DNA of 64,000 nucleotides from an uncultured Clostridia bacterium (GCA_947626755.1 CANQTP010000010.1:1-64000); one strand, 5' to 3'. Shown: positions 52,769-61,969, counted from the stretch's first letter. Numbers and translations: made by a program. Notes: generated by a model from the letters alone, not told the origin.

Positions 52769-53941
52769 TTACCTCCTGAGTTCGTCCATAAATTCGGAAA
52801 TGCGTTCCACCGCTTCCATAAGATGCTTGAGTGAGTATGCGTAAGAGATCCTTATATATCCCTCTCCGCACTCTCCGAAAGCGTCTCCGGGAACAACGGC
52901 AACGCGGTGTTTTTCCAGAAGCTGTTCACAGAATTGCTGACTTGTAAGTCCGCTTGCCCTTATAGACGGGAAAACATAGAACGCGCCCTGCGGGTCAAAG
53001 CATTTCAGACCGATCTCGTTCAAAGCGTTTACAAGCCACCTTCGGCGGATATTGTATTCGTTCATCATACTTTCCACTTCATGCCCGCAGGATCTCAGGG
53101 CTTCTACTGCGGCATACTGGGAAACTGTGGGTGAACACATTACCGCGTACTGGTGTATTTTCAGCATTTGTTTTATAAGCGGTTTCGGACCTGCAATATA
53201 TCCGAGCCGCCAGCCTGTCATGGCGAATGCTTTGGAAAAGCCGTTTACAAGGAGCGTTCGTTCCTGCATACCCTCAAGCTGAGTTATGGAGAAATGCTTT
53301 CCCTCGAAAGTCAGCTCGGCGTATATCTCATCGGAAAGAACGATAATATCCGTTCCCCGCAGGACTTCTGCTATCGGTTCAATGTCCTCCTTGGTCATTA
53401 TCGCGCCGGTAGGGTTGTTGGGGAAGGGGAATATCAGAAGTTTGGTCTTATCGGTAATTTTTTCTTTTAACGCTTCGGCTTTCAGCTTGAAACCGTCCTC
53501 TTCCTTGGTCTCTACTATCACGGGAACGCCGCCTGTAAGTTCAACTATTGGAGCATAACAAACAAAGCAGGGTTCAACGATTATGACTTCGTCTCCCGGG
53601 TCAACGAGAGCGCGTATGCCAAGGTCAATGGCTTCCGAACCGCCTACCGTTACGATAATTTCACCGTTCGGGTCATAGGTAACGCCGAGTTTGTCATTGA
53701 TATATCCGCAAATGGACTTTCTCAGCTCCATAAGTCCCGCATTGGCGGTATAAACGGTCTTACGCTTTTCAAGAGTGGTTATCGCTGCTTGACGTATTGC
53801 CCAAGGTGTGGTAAAATCGGGTTCTCCCACGCCGAGGGAAATGACATTGTCCATAGTGGCGGCAATATCGAAGAATTTTCTTATTCCCGAGGGTTTCAGC
53901 TTAGCACATTTTTTGGAAATAAGCTTTTCATAGTCTATCAT
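52769..53941 (-). CDS. Class I PLP-dependent aminotransferase
   Basis: A 390-residue aspartate/aromatic-type aminotransferase. The PLP lysine is in NGFSKAFAMTGWRLGYIAG, the cofactor region has FPFPNNPTGAIM and VLSDEIYAEL, and a carboxylate-binding Arg is in GYIRISYAYS. AAAGGGG lies 12 nt before the ATG. It lies just downstream of an Lrp/AsnC regulator, which probably controls it. The junction carries a partial tandem duplication of this gene's own 5' end. The amino acid substrate is not clear. Confidence 0.92.
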   Translation of the reverse strand: MIDYEKLISKKCAKLKPSGIRKFFDIAATMDNVISLGVGEPDFTTPWAIRQAAITTLEKRKTVYTANAGLMELRKSICGYINDKLGVTYDPNGEIIVTVGGSEAIDLGIRALVDPGDEVIIVEPCFVCYAPIVELTGGVPVIVETKEEDGFKLKAEALKEKITDKTKLLIFPFPNNPTGAIMTKEDIEPIAEVLRGTDIIVLSDEIYAELTFEGKHFSITQLEGMQERTLLVNGFSKAFAMTGWRLGYIAGPKPLIKQMLKIHQYAVMCSPTVSQYAAVEALRSCGHEVESMMNEYNIRRRWLVNALNEIGLKCFDPQGAFYVFPSIRASGLTSQQFCEQLLEKHRVAVVPGDAFGECGEGYIRISYAYSLKHLMEAVERISEFMDELRR

Positions 53942-54031
53942 GGAGAAACAGATCCCCTTTCATTGTCCATAGTGGCGGCAACATCAAAGAATTTTCTGCG
54001 ATCCGTCATGGAGAAACAAATCCCCTTTCGT
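53938..54031 (-). repeat. Partial tandem duplication at the lrp-aminotransferase junction
   Basis: On the minus strand, the lrp end GAAAGGGGATTTGTTTCTCC-ATGA recurs 68 bp later as GAAAGGGGATCTGTTTCTCC-ATGA, the second ATG being the aminotransferase start. Between them, 53961-53996 is a near copy (two mismatches in 36 bp) of 53845-53880, codons for FFDIAATMDN inside the aminotransferase. Before the event the two genes probably overlapped by ATGA. Confidence 0.85.
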
Positions 54032-54485
54032 CGTCCGCCTCGTTTTCAATGAAAATGCCCTTTTCCTTGTAGCGTTTCAGAACGAAATGGGTGGCTGTGG
54101 AAATTACCCCGTCAATGGTGGAAAGTCTTTGAGCGACAAAGAGGGCAACTTCCTTGTAGTTTGTTCCGCTGATGGTGACTGCAAGGTCAAAAGCCCCCGA
54201 CATAAGAGTGAGACTTTCCACTTCATCATACATCATAATAGTTCTGGCAATATCGTCAAATCCGCAGTCCGCCTTGGGAGTTACCTTTACTTCGATAAAT
54301 GCGGTAACGGTGTTCTTGTCGGCGGCTTCATCGTTGACAATAGCGGAATATCCTTTTATAACGCCTTCATGTTCAAGAGCCTTTATCTTATCCTCAACGG
54401 CATTTTCGGACATTCCCGTCATAGCCGCAAGTTCCTTGCAGGAAAGGCGGGCATTCTGCTTCAGAAGTTTGATGAGCGTATCCAT
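54006..54485 (-). CDS. Lrp/AsnC family transcriptional regulator
   Basis: A 159-residue feast/famine regulator. N-terminal winged helix (LKQNARLSCKELAAMTGMSE, VEDKIKALEHEGVIKGYSAI) and C-terminal RAM ligand domain (TAFIEVKVTPKADCGFDDIA). The ligand is probably an amino acid. GGGAGGA precedes the ATG. Its stop codon sits in the duplicated GAAAGGGGATTTGTTTCTCC-ATGA sequence. Likely regulates the downstream aminotransferase. Confidence 0.9.
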   Translation of the reverse strand: MDTLIKLLKQNARLSCKELAAMTGMSENAVEDKIKALEHEGVIKGYSAIVNDEAADKNTVTAFIEVKVTPKADCGFDDIARTIMMYDEVESLTLMSGAFDLAVTISGTNYKEVALFVAQRLSTIDGVISTATHFVLKRYKEKGIFIENEADDERGFVSP

Positions 54486-54516
54486 AAATTATTCCTCCCT
54501 GAGTAAAACTAATTTG

Positions 54517-54545
54517 ATTATAACATAAAATTTTGCATTTGTCTA
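54517..54545 (-). promoter_or_regulatory. Promoter of the lrp-aminotransferase-ispE genes
   Basis: TAGACA (54540-54545) and TATAAT (54517-54522) spaced 17 nt on the minus strand. The -35 box overlaps the stop codon of the upstream histidinol-phosphatase gene. Confidence 0.65.
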
Positions 54546-55382
54546 TATTTTTATAAAATTTGCTTTCCGTTCTTTGAAAAAGCAAAGATATTCAAATCCC
54601 GTTTCAAGGGCAAGTTCCGCGCCTTCCTTTACGCCTTTTCCGAGATCTGCGGCGCAGTGTGCGTCCGAACCTATGGAAAGTATCTCGCCGCCCATTTCGC
54701 GGAACATTTTAACCCAATAAAGATCGGGGAACGTCCTGCCGTATGCCTGACGCAGACCGCTGGTGTTTATTTCAATGCCCTTGCCGTTTTCTATAAGAAC
54801 TTTGAAAGACTCACGGATAATTTCTTCATGCTCGGACATATCCACTTTTATGCCTTTGTCGCCCTCAATGTACCGCAGGGGATAGGTGAGATGCCCCAGA
54901 ACATCGAATTTGTTCCACTTGCAAAGTTTGTAAACATTTTCATAGTATAGTTTCAGAAGCGGCGCGACGGCGTTCTTGGAGTAGTCTATAAACGCAAAAT
55001 CATCATATGGCATTACCTGATGTATCGAGCCGATGACAAAATCAAGCCGCTTGTCAGCTGCTATTGCTTCCGCAAGACCGAAATCGGCAGGAGCCTGTCC
55101 CAGTTCAAGACCGCAAATAAAGTTTATCTTTCCCGCGTATTTTTCTTTCAGAGCAGTGTTTTCCTGCATGGAGTTCTCAAAATCAACGCCGAAGTCGTAT
55201 GTATCATAGTCGTTTGGCTCTGCGCCGTAATGCTCAATGGAAAACCACCTGTTGACTTCGCAGTGATCCGTCAGGGCATAGGCGGAAAGCCCCTGCTTTA
55301 CGGCAGTTTTCAGCATTTCTTCGGCGGGAGAATCTCCGTCGGGACTGTTTAATGAATGTGTGTGACAGTCGATAAGGTTCAT
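54543..55382 (-). CDS. PHP-family histidinol-phosphatase (HisJ type)
   Basis: A 279-residue PHP metal-dependent phosphoesterase. Metal ligands are visible in DCHTHSLNSPDG, ALTDHCEV, ICGLELGQ, VIGSIHQV and IGSDAHCAADLG. Homologs hydrolyse histidinol phosphate in histidine synthesis; other phosphoesters remain possible because no his genes are adjacent. It is followed by the Lrp gene with its own promoter. Confidence 0.87.
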   Translation of the reverse strand: MNLIDCHTHSLNSPDGDSPAEEMLKTAVKQGLSAYALTDHCEVNRWFSIEHYGAEPNDYDTYDFGVDFENSMQENTALKEKYAGKINFICGLELGQAPADFGLAEAIAADKRLDFVIGSIHQVMPYDDFAFIDYSKNAVAPLLKLYYENVYKLCKWNKFDVLGHLTYPLRYIEGDKGIKVDMSEHEEIIRESFKVLIENGKGIEINTSGLRQAYGRTFPDLYWVKMFREMGGEILSIGSDAHCAADLGKGVKEGAELALETGFEYLCFFKERKANFIKI

Positions 55383-55475
55383 TTTTTACATTCCTTTCAA
55401 ATTTTTTTATAATTTTTGTATGATCTGACGAAATTTACAAGCAGTATTTTCCGAAAAATTAAAACTTTTTCCCAC

Positions 55476-55504
55476 TTGACGCAAATTCCGTTTTGTGGTA
55501 AAAT
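55476..55504 (+). promoter_or_regulatory. Promoter of the DUF2798 gene
   Basis: TTGACG (55476-55481) and TAAAAT (55499-55504) with 17-nt spacing. It is followed by a leader of about 145 nt before the start codon at 55654. Confidence 0.75.
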
Positions 55505-55551
55505 AAAACACGTTGATAAAATTCAATAATAATTTAACTATCGTAAAACGA

Positions 55552-55627
55552 CACACGTTGCGCTTTGGCGCGTAAATCTGATCACGGAACGAAACGATCG
55601 GTATTTGCGCTGCATTGCGGGCGTGTG
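55552..55627 (+). ncRNA. Folded 5' leader upstream of the DUF2798 gene (possible cis-regulatory RNA)
   Basis: The leader can fold into a multi-arm structure. The closing stem CACACG (55552-55557) pairs with CGTGTG (55622-55627). Next come a GCGC-TTTG-GCGC hairpin (55560-55571) and a long arm GTAAAT-CTGATC (55572-55583) with GATCGG and ATTTGC (55596-55608) around a 12-nt loop ACGGAACGAAAC. T6 follows the closing stem, so it could also act as a terminator. I could not match it to a known riboswitch class. Confidence 0.5.
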
Positions 55628-55653
55628 TTTTTTGCGCGGAAAGGATCTTTTTT

Positions 55654-56229
55654 ATGCCAAGAAATCAGTTTCAGAGAATGATCTTCGCCCTTATAACGGT
55701 GATCATCACAGTCCATGCCTATGTCTTTTACAGCCTTTATGTCGTAAACGGCAGCACACTTATGGAAGTAAACGGCGCGTCAAGCGTTCTGTCTGCCGTC
55801 AACAAGCAAGGCGGAGTGCTGATGTGCGGTTCGTTGGTTCCCATATGGGCGGTAGTGCTTACGGAGTTCATACTTGCGTATCTTCTGGAAAATCTTCTGG
55901 GAAGTCCGCTTTCGTTCAGGCTTGCCTGCAAGGTATTCGATCCCGCAGACACTCACCCCGTGATTTTTGAAACGGCGATAATCTGCGCCACAGTGGGGAT
56001 CATGTGTCCTGCCATGAGTTTTATTGCAGCGTTCCTGTATTATCCGTACTATGCGGGATTCGATCCCATGACGCTCCTTGCGAACTGGATAAAGCTCATC
56101 TGCTATAATTTCCCATTTGCGTTCTTTTCACAGCTGTTTTTCATTCAGCCCTTTGTGAGAACGGTTTTCAAGCTGATCTTTGCCAAGGACATCAAGGCGA
56201 GAACTGTGGCGGAGGTACGCGCGGTATGA
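55654..56229 (+). CDS. DUF2798 family membrane protein
   Basis: A 191-residue protein with two DUF2798-like halves, each with two membrane helices. MPRNQFQRMIFALITVIITV and WAVVLTEFILAYLLENLLGS are in the first half; VIFETAIICATVGIMCPAM and NFPFAFFSQLFFIQPFVRTV are in the second. No function is established for the family. AAAGGA lies 8 nt before the ATG at 55654. It is preceded by a long structured leader, suggesting control by a metabolite, ion or termination. Confidence 0.82.
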   Translation: MPRNQFQRMIFALITVIITVHAYVFYSLYVVNGSTLMEVNGASSVLSAVNKQGGVLMCGSLVPIWAVVLTEFILAYLLENLLGSPLSFRLACKVFDPADTHPVIFETAIICATVGIMCPAMSFIAAFLYYPYYAGFDPMTLLANWIKLICYNFPFAFFSQLFFIQPFVRTVFKLIFAKDIKARTVAEVRAV

Positions 56230-56392
56230 GCCGTCTGCGACATTCCTCTTATTTATTATAACACATTTTCCAAAAAATTAACATATATTTTGTGAAAAAA
56301 ACATACAAAATTGTATGATTTTCGTCTTTTATTTTTTGTAAAATTGTGATATTATAATATATGTATTTTTATTGTTTCGGAGGGAATGTAAT

Positions 56393-56662
56393 ATGAGAGC
56401 GGTCGTTACGGTCATCGGCAAGGATACTGTGGGAATTCTTACCAAAGTAAGCGGTATCTGCACCGAATATAACGCAAATGTCATCGAAGTTACGCAAAGC
56501 GTTCTTCAGGATATGTTCGCAATGATAATGCTTGTGGATATTTCAAGGCTGAACAGGGATTTCACAGAACTTGTGGGAAGAATGAACGAACTGGGCAGCG
56601 AACTTGGACTCCAGATCCACACCATGCATGAGGAAATTTTTGAGTCCATGCACAGGATATGA
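56393..56662 (+). CDS. ACT domain protein (UPF0237)
   Basis: An 89-residue stand-alone ACT domain: [21 protein letters not shown] and [21 protein letters not shown]. Such proteins bind small ligands, often amino acids. GGAGGG precedes the ATG. It lies 37 nt before the UPF0210 gene, a pairing kept across many Firmicutes and archaea, so a joint role is likely but unknown. The 163 bp upstream are AT-rich with an AT-rich TATAAT but no convincing -35. Confidence 0.9.
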   Translation: MRAVVTVIGKDTVGILTKVSGICTEYNANVIEVTQSVLQDMFAMIMLVDISRLNRDFTELVGRMNELGSELGLQIHTMHEEIFESMHRI

Positions 56663-56699
56663 AAACAGACGAACATCACAGAAGGAGTTTTGCACTGTT

Positions 56700-58055
56700 A
56701 TGATAAACGTTCACGATATACTTGAAACTATCCGTATGATACAGGACGAATGTCTTGACATACGAACAATAACTATGGGCGTTTCCCTGCTTGATTGTAT
56801 CGACAGCGACATTGACAAAGCCTGCACCAAGGTCTACGACAAGATAACCAAGCGCGCCGAAAATCTTGTCAGAGTGGGGGAGGACATTGAGAAAGAATAC
56901 GGCATTCCCATTATAAATAAGAGACTTTCGGTAACGCCTATTGCCATCGTTTCTGCGGCTTGTTCGGAAAGTCCCGTGAAATTTGCTCTTGCCATGGAAA
57001 AAGCCGCAAAGGCTTGCGGAGTCAACCTGATAGGCGGCTATTCCGCACTTGTGCAGAAAGGCTTTTCGGCAGGCGACGAAAGGCTTATAGAGTCCATTCC
57101 CGAAGCGCTTGCTTCAACTTCCTGCGTCTGCTCATCGGTAAATGTGGGTTCTACCAAAACGGGCATAAATCTTGACGCTTGCAGAATGATGGGCAGGATC
57201 GTCAAGAAAAGCGCGGAACTTACCGTTAATGACCAGTGTTTCGGCGCAGCAAAACTTGTGGTATTCTGCAACGCCGTTGAGGATAATCCCTTTATGGCGG
57301 GAGCGTTCCACGGTGTCGGCGAGCCGGACTGCATTATAAATGTAGGCGTTTCCGGTCCGGGAGTCGTACGCTCTGCTCTCAGGAAATATCCCGATGCGGA
57401 TATTACCGAAATTTCCGATATTATCAAGAAAACTTCGTACAAGATCACCCGTGTGGGACAGCTTGTAGGCGTTACCGCTTCCGAAAGACTGGGCGTTCCT
57501 TTCGGGATAGTGGATCTTTCCCTTGCGCCTACTCCCGCAGTGGGGGACAGCGTTGCATATATCCTCGAAGAGATCGGTCTTGAAAAGTGCGGCGCCTGCG
57601 GAACTACTGCCGCTCTTGCGCTTCTCAACGATGCGGTCAAGAAAGGCGGCGTAATGGCTTGCTCAAGGATCGGCGGACTTTCGGGAGCGTTCATACCCGT
57701 TTCCGAGGACGCGGGAATGATCGCCGCTGCCGAATGCGGCGCACTTGCCATTGAAAAGCTTGAAGCCATGACCGCGGTCTGCTCCGTTGGTCTGGATATG
57801 ATATGTATTCCCGGAGATACCACAGAGGACGTTATCTCCGCAATTATTGCCGATGAAGCCGCTATAGGAATGGTAAACAGCAAGACCACAGCCGTGAGAA
57901 TAATTCCCGCTATCGGCATGAAAGAGGGAGACGTTCTGAACTGGGGCGGACTTTTCGGAAAAGGTCCTGTTATGCGGGTAAATACCTACTCGCCCTCTAA
58001 GTTCATAAGCAGAGGGGGGCAGATCCCCGCTCCGCTCCACAGCCTTAAAAACTGA
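56700..58055 (+). CDS. UPF0210 family protein (DUF711)
   Basis: A 451-residue DUF711 protein: [47 protein letters not shown] and [20 protein letters not shown]. Related in fold to the glycyl-radical PFL family, but lacking the radical glycine loop; biochemical role unknown. AAGGAG lies 12 nt before the ATG at 56700. Co-transcribed with the ACT-domain gene. Confidence 0.9.
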   Translation: MINVHDILETIRMIQDECLDIRTITMGVSLLDCIDSDIDKACTKVYDKITKRAENLVRVGEDIEKEYGIPIINKRLSVTPIAIVSAACSESPVKFALAMEKAAKACGVNLIGGYSALVQKGFSAGDERLIESIPEALASTSCVCSSVNVGSTKTGINLDACRMMGRIVKKSAELTVNDQCFGAAKLVVFCNAVEDNPFMAGAFHGVGEPDCIINVGVSGPGVVRSALRKYPDADITEISDIIKKTSYKITRVGQLVGVTASERLGVPFGIVDLSLAPTPAVGDSVAYILEEIGLEKCGACGTTAALALLNDAVKKGGVMACSRIGGLSGAFIPVSEDAGMIAAAECGALAIEKLEAMTAVCSVGLDMICIPGDTTEDVISAIIADEAAIGMVNSKTTAVRIIPAIGMKEGDVLNWGGLFGKGPVMRVNTYSPSKFISRGGQIPAPLHSLKN

Positions 58056-58062
58056 TATTTTC

Positions 58063-58109
58063 TGCGGCGTCCGTATTCCGCTTTTGGCGCGGATACGGAG
58101 CGTTCCGCA
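58063..58109 (+). other. Long hairpin between UPF0210 gene and V-ATPase operon
   Basis: CCGTATTCCGC (58071-58081) pairs with GCGGATACGG (58089-58098) with one bulge, extended outward through CG/CG to TGCGG (58063-58067) with CCGCA (58105-58109). No U tract follows, so it is not a standard terminator. It would sit in the 5' leader of the V-ATPase mRNA or in the intercistronic RNA. Confidence 0.55.
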
Positions 58110-58136
58110 TAATATGATAGAAAGTACGGTGATACT

Positions 58137-58448
58137 ATGGAAAATATTATTTTAGGCATACTCGATATTGAAAAGAATGCAAAATCACGCCTTGAAGAAG
58201 CCGAAAAGGAAAGAAACAAGATCATTGCCGATGCCAGAAACGAACGTGAACGGCTAATCAAGGAAAAAGTAAAAAATGCCGAGGACGAACTTAAAAAGAA
58301 AGATTCCGAGGAACAGAAAAAAGCGGAGGAAAAGCTTGCGGAGATCGAAAACCGCAAGAAAGACGAGATAGACCGTCTCAACAAGGCGTTTGAGGAACAC
58401 AAGGAAAAGTGGGAGACAGACATTTTTAACGCTATCGTAAACGGATAG
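58137..58448 (+). CDS. V-type ATPase peripheral stalk subunit (G/H)
   Basis: A 103-residue, almost entirely helical coiled coil rich in Lys and Glu (ILDIEKNAKSRLEEAEKERNKIIADA...). It fits the stalk subunit that pairs with subunit E. First gene of the V-ATPase operon. ACGGTG precedes the ATG. Sequence similarity is low in this class, so the call rests partly on position. Confidence 0.8.
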   Translation: MENIILGILDIEKNAKSRLEEAEKERNKIIADARNERERLIKEKVKNAEDELKKKDSEEQKKAEEKLAEIENRKKDEIDRLNKAFEEHKEKWETDIFNAIVNG

Positions 58449-58477
58449 ATCCGCTTTTTGAAGGGAAGTGAACGCCT

Positions 58478-59515
58478 GTGTTCAAACGCAGGAACTATAA
58501 CGCCACTGTCGCCAAGATAATGGCAATTTACGGCAAACGCCTGACACAGCAGGACTATCTTGAAATGATGAGCAAGCAAAGTGTTCAGGAAGCCGCCGAG
58601 TATCTGAAAAAAAACACCCATTACAGCGAACTGCTTTCTTCCATCGACACAAACACTATCCACAGGGGAATGCTTGAAAATCTCCTGCGCAGAAGCGTTT
58701 ATGATACTTATATCCGTATTACGGGATTTGAACATATTTCCAAGGAAGAATTTTACAATTACAAAATATTGCAGACCGAGATAGACGAAATTTTAAGGTG
58801 TATAAGATTCCTTAATGCAGGTTCGGAAAAGCTTATTTCCGATGTTCCTATCTATCTGAAAGGGCTTACTTCATTTGACCTGATAGACCTTGCAAGAGTC
58901 ACGGATTTTAAGGAACTGCTGGTATTTCTGAAAAAAACTCCATATTATGACGTTCTGAAAAGCGTAAACATCAACGCGGACGGCAGGGTAGACGTTACGG
59001 AATGTGAGACCTTGCTCAGAACTTACTACATCAAGAGACTGAAAAGCTCCCTTGACTTCAGGAAGAACGATGTTAAACAGTTCGTTTCTTTCCTTGAAAC
59101 GGACATTGACCTTATAAATGTTATAAATTCTTACCGCCTTACCGCTTTTTTCGGGGCAACGGGAGACGAGATCGAAAAGGATATGCTTCCTTTCGGCGGA
59201 CGGCTTTCCCCCGCCAAGCAGAAGGAAATTTACAGCGCGGACAACTCCGAGGAGTTTGTAAAGCGTTTCTCAAAGACAAATTACGGCAGGCAGATGATCG
59301 AAAACGGCTATGACATTAATAATCTTGAACAGAGCGCAAATCAGCTCCGCTACAAATATGCCAAGCTTATGCTGAAACGTTCACAGTCTGCGCCGTTAAG
59401 TGTATATTCCTTTATTTTCCTGCTTGAAATAGAGGTAAAGAACATCATCAGCATTATTGAGGGAATAAGATACGGTGTTGAATCAAGCAAGATCGCGCCG
59501 CTTATTATAATGTAA
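58478..59515 (+). CDS. ntpC: V-type ATPase subunit C
   Basis: A 345-residue subunit C (V0 subunit d-like), which links the central stalk to the membrane rotor. NYNATVAKIMAIYGKRLTQQDYLEMM at the start and LLEIEVKNIISIIEGIRYG at the end are characteristic. GTG start after GAAGGGAAG. In many bacteria this gene lies after subunit E; here it precedes subunit I. Confidence 0.9.
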   Translation: MFKRRNYNATVAKIMAIYGKRLTQQDYLEMMSKQSVQEAAEYLKKNTHYSELLSSIDTNTIHRGMLENLLRRSVYDTYIRITGFEHISKEEFYNYKILQTEIDEILRCIRFLNAGSEKLISDVPIYLKGLTSFDLIDLARVTDFKELLVFLKKTPYYDVLKSVNINADGRVDVTECETLLRTYYIKRLKSSLDFRKNDVKQFVSFLETDIDLINVINSYRLTAFFGATGDEIEKDMLPFGGRLSPAKQKEIYSADNSEEFVKRFSKTNYGRQMIENGYDINNLEQSANQLRYKYAKLMLKRSQSAPLSVYSFIFLLEIEVKNIISIIEGIRYGVESSKIAPLIIM

Positions 59516-59545
59516 ATAATTAACATTTAAAGAGGTGATAATACA

Positions 59546-61483
59546 GTGTCGATAGAAAAAATGGAGCTTGTCAACATTGCAGGACTTACAAAGGATCTGG
59601 ACAAAGTTCTTGTAAAACTAAGCGACTGCGGCTGTTTCCACATTGAGTCGGCTTCAAAGGTTGCTGGCAAGAAAAGCGGTTTTACAGTTCTTAAAGAGGA
59701 TAACCCGTACACTCCGCTGCTGAAACAGATAAGCGAAATATCGGCGCAGTCGGGAAGAAAGTTCCGCAGCGATGATTTCTCGGACATTGCGGGCGAAAGT
59801 CTTTCGTCCTTGGGAGAATACATTCTGAACGTGCGGAAAAAGCTGGACGATTTCAAGACCGCCGAAAAGCTTGCGGACGAGAAACTTTCCGTCCATGAAC
59901 AGGCGCTGTATCAGGTGGATCATCTGAAAGGCATGACTGTGGATTTTCAGCAGATATTCTCCTGCGAAAATATCAAAGTCCGTCTGGGACGTCTCCCTGT
60001 GGACAGCTATGCAAAGCTCGAATATTACGATGACAAGCCCTTTTACTTTGCGCATTTCAGCGAGGAAAAGGAGTATTACTGGGGAATGTATTTCGTTCCC
60101 GCTTCATGCAGCGATGATGTGGACGAGATCTTCGACAGCCTGTATTTTGAAAGAACGCATATCCCCGACTTTGTAAAGGGCGATTCTTCGGAAGCTTCTG
60201 CGGAACTCCACAAAATGGTTGACGAGGATAAAAAGCTTATTGAGGACAGCCAAAAACAGTATAACGAGTACCTTGACAAAGAGTCGGACAGGCTGGGAAA
60301 GATTTTTTCACGTCTGAAATCGAGCCATGACAACTTTGACTTGAGAAACAAGGCGGCTATCGTAAATGACAAATTCTATATCGTGGGATTTATTCCTAAA
60401 AGTGAGACAGACAGATTTATGGCACTTTTTGACGATATGGAAAGCGTTTCGTTAGTGCTTCAGCCTGCCGATTCAAACGGAAAGCTTGAACCGCCCATAA
60501 AACTCAAAAATAACAAGTTTTCACAGCCGTTTTCAATGTTTGTGGAAATGTACGGACTTCCGTCCTATAACGGCATAAACCCCACCGCTTTCGTGGCGGT
60601 GACATATACGCTGCTTTTCGGAATAATGTTCGGTGACCTTGGGCAGGGGATAGTGCTTGCTATAGCGGGCGCGCTTCTCTGGAAATTCAAGAAATTTGCG
60701 CTTGGTCCGATACTTACGCGGGTTGGAATTTCGGGAGCAGTGTTCGGACTTCTTTACGGAAGCGTGTTCGGATATGAAGAACTTCTGGATCCCGTTTATG
60801 AGGCTCTGGGAATAACTTTCCTGCCGTTCAAAGTTATGAAGAATGTTACCACAATACTCATCGGTGCAATAGTTCTGGGCGTTCTTATAATGTTCATCTC
60901 GATACTGATAAACATTGTCACGGGAATAAAAAACAAAAAATTTGAAGAAGCGCTGTTCGGAAACAACGGCATTGCGGGACTGGTTTTCTTCGGCTCGATA
61001 CTCGTTGGAGCAGTTGCGGAACTGTTTGGAGTTCACCTTATGAACGCGGTATATGTTATAGTTCTGATAATTCTGCCCCTTGTTGCTATGTTCATGCGGG
61101 AACCGCTTTCCTATTGGGTAAAAGGCAAAAAGTACCGCATGGAGGGCGGAGTAGGCGACTTTATCGCCTCAAACTTCTTTGAAGTGTTCGAGTTCCTGCT
61201 GGGATATGCCACAAATACTCTGTCTTTCATTCGTATAGGCGGATTTGTCCTTTCCCACGCTTCAATGATGCTGGTGGTAATGGCGCTTTCGGAGCAGGTC
61301 TCCGCGGCGGCTTCTCCGATAGTGGTAATTCTGGGAAATGCCTTTGTAATGGGCATTGAGGGACTGCTTGTGGGTATTCAGACGCTGCGTCTGGAATTCT
61401 ACGAAATATTCTCACGTTTTTATTCGGGCGACGGCAAGCCGTTTGAACCCGTTAAGATCAATTACGATGAAAACATCGAATAA
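59546..61483 (+). CDS. ntpI: V-type ATPase subunit I
   Basis: The 645-residue stator subunit (a/I). A cytoplasmic N-terminal half with coiled coils (to about residue 330) is followed by a membrane half of seven or eight helices beginning at VAVTYTLLFGIMFGDLGQG. The conserved arginine region that faces the rotor glutamate is in NTLSFIRIGGFVLSHASM. GTG start after AGAGGTGATAAT. Confidence 0.95.
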   Translation: MSIEKMELVNIAGLTKDLDKVLVKLSDCGCFHIESASKVAGKKSGFTVLKEDNPYTPLLKQISEISAQSGRKFRSDDFSDIAGESLSSLGEYILNVRKKLDDFKTAEKLADEKLSVHEQALYQVDHLKGMTVDFQQIFSCENIKVRLGRLPVDSYAKLEYYDDKPFYFAHFSEEKEYYWGMYFVPASCSDDVDEIFDSLYFERTHIPDFVKGDSSEASAELHKMVDEDKKLIEDSQKQYNEYLDKESDRLGKIFSRLKSSHDNFDLRNKAAIVNDKFYIVGFIPKSETDRFMALFDDMESVSLVLQPADSNGKLEPPIKLKNNKFSQPFSMFVEMYGLPSYNGINPTAFVAVTYTLLFGIMFGDLGQGIVLAIAGALLWKFKKFALGPILTRVGISGAVFGLLYGSVFGYEELLDPVYEALGITFLPFKVMKNVTTILIGAIVLGVLIMFISILINIVTGIKNKKFEEALFGNNGIAGLVFFGSILVGAVAELFGVHLMNAVYVIVLIILPLVAMFMREPLSYWVKGKKYRMEGGVGDFIASNFFEVFEFLLGYATNTLSFIRIGGFVLSHASMMLVVMALSEQVSAAASPIVVILGNAFVMGIEGLLVGIQTLRLEFYEIFSRFYSGDGKPFEPVKINYDENIE

Positions 61484-61501
61484 TTTTTTGGAGGAATTTT
61501 T

Positions 61502-61957
61502 ATGCTGTACATTTTTCTGCTTCCCATTGTTGTGATAGGACTTCTTGCGCTTCCCGCGATAATTGCCATTAAGGGCAAACGCGGCGCTAAGTCTTTCAAA
61601 AATGCTATAATAGGCAACCTCTGCGCGTTTTTTGGAGTTATGATAATCTGCGCGGCTGTTCCTGTTGGAATTTACGCTTCTGCCGAAGAAGCACCGTCCG
61701 CTGATACTTCCGCTTCGGAAGAAGCAGACGAGCCGTCCGGAATTTCCGACGGGGGAATAGGTTATCTTGCGGCGGCTCTGGCAGTAGGACTGGGTTCTAT
61801 AGGCGGCGGTATCGCCGTTGCGGCTGCTGCTCCTGCGGCTATCGGAGCTGTAAGCGAAGATCCGAAATCTTTCTCGAAAGCGCTTATCTTTGTTGCTCTT
61901 GGTGAAGGATGCGCGCTTTACGGATTTGTTGTTGCTCTCCTGATGCTGTTTGTTTAA
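61502..61957 (+). CDS. ntpK: V-type ATPase subunit K (proteolipid), variant form
   Basis: A 151-residue rotor-ring subunit. The C-terminal hairpin is canonical: glycine-rich ALAVGLGSIGGGIAVAAAA and the ion-binding glutamate E135 in ALGEGCALYG. The N-terminal pair of helices lacks the glycine motif and a second carboxylate. The halves are joined by an acidic external loop (residues about 63-85). GGAGG precedes the ATG. Confidence 0.9.
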   Translation: MLYIFLLPIVVIGLLALPAIIAIKGKRGAKSFKNAIIGNLCAFFGVMIICAAVPVGIYASAEEAPSADTSASEEADEPSGISDGGIGYLAAALAVGLGSIGGGIAVAAAAPAAIGAVSEDPKSFSKALIFVALGEGCALYGFVVALLMLFV

Positions 61958-61969
61958 TAGGAGGCGGCT

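Noticed and set aside
55572-55608. Guanidine-II (mini-ykkC) riboswitch suggested by ACGG/ACGA in the DUF2798 leader loop
   Set aside because: That class needs two separate hairpins each closed by an ACGR tetraloop. Here both motifs lie within one 12-nt loop.
58063-58109. Rho-independent terminator before the V-ATPase operon
   Set aside because: The hairpin is strong but is followed by mixed sequence, not a U tract; listed as an unassigned hairpin instead.
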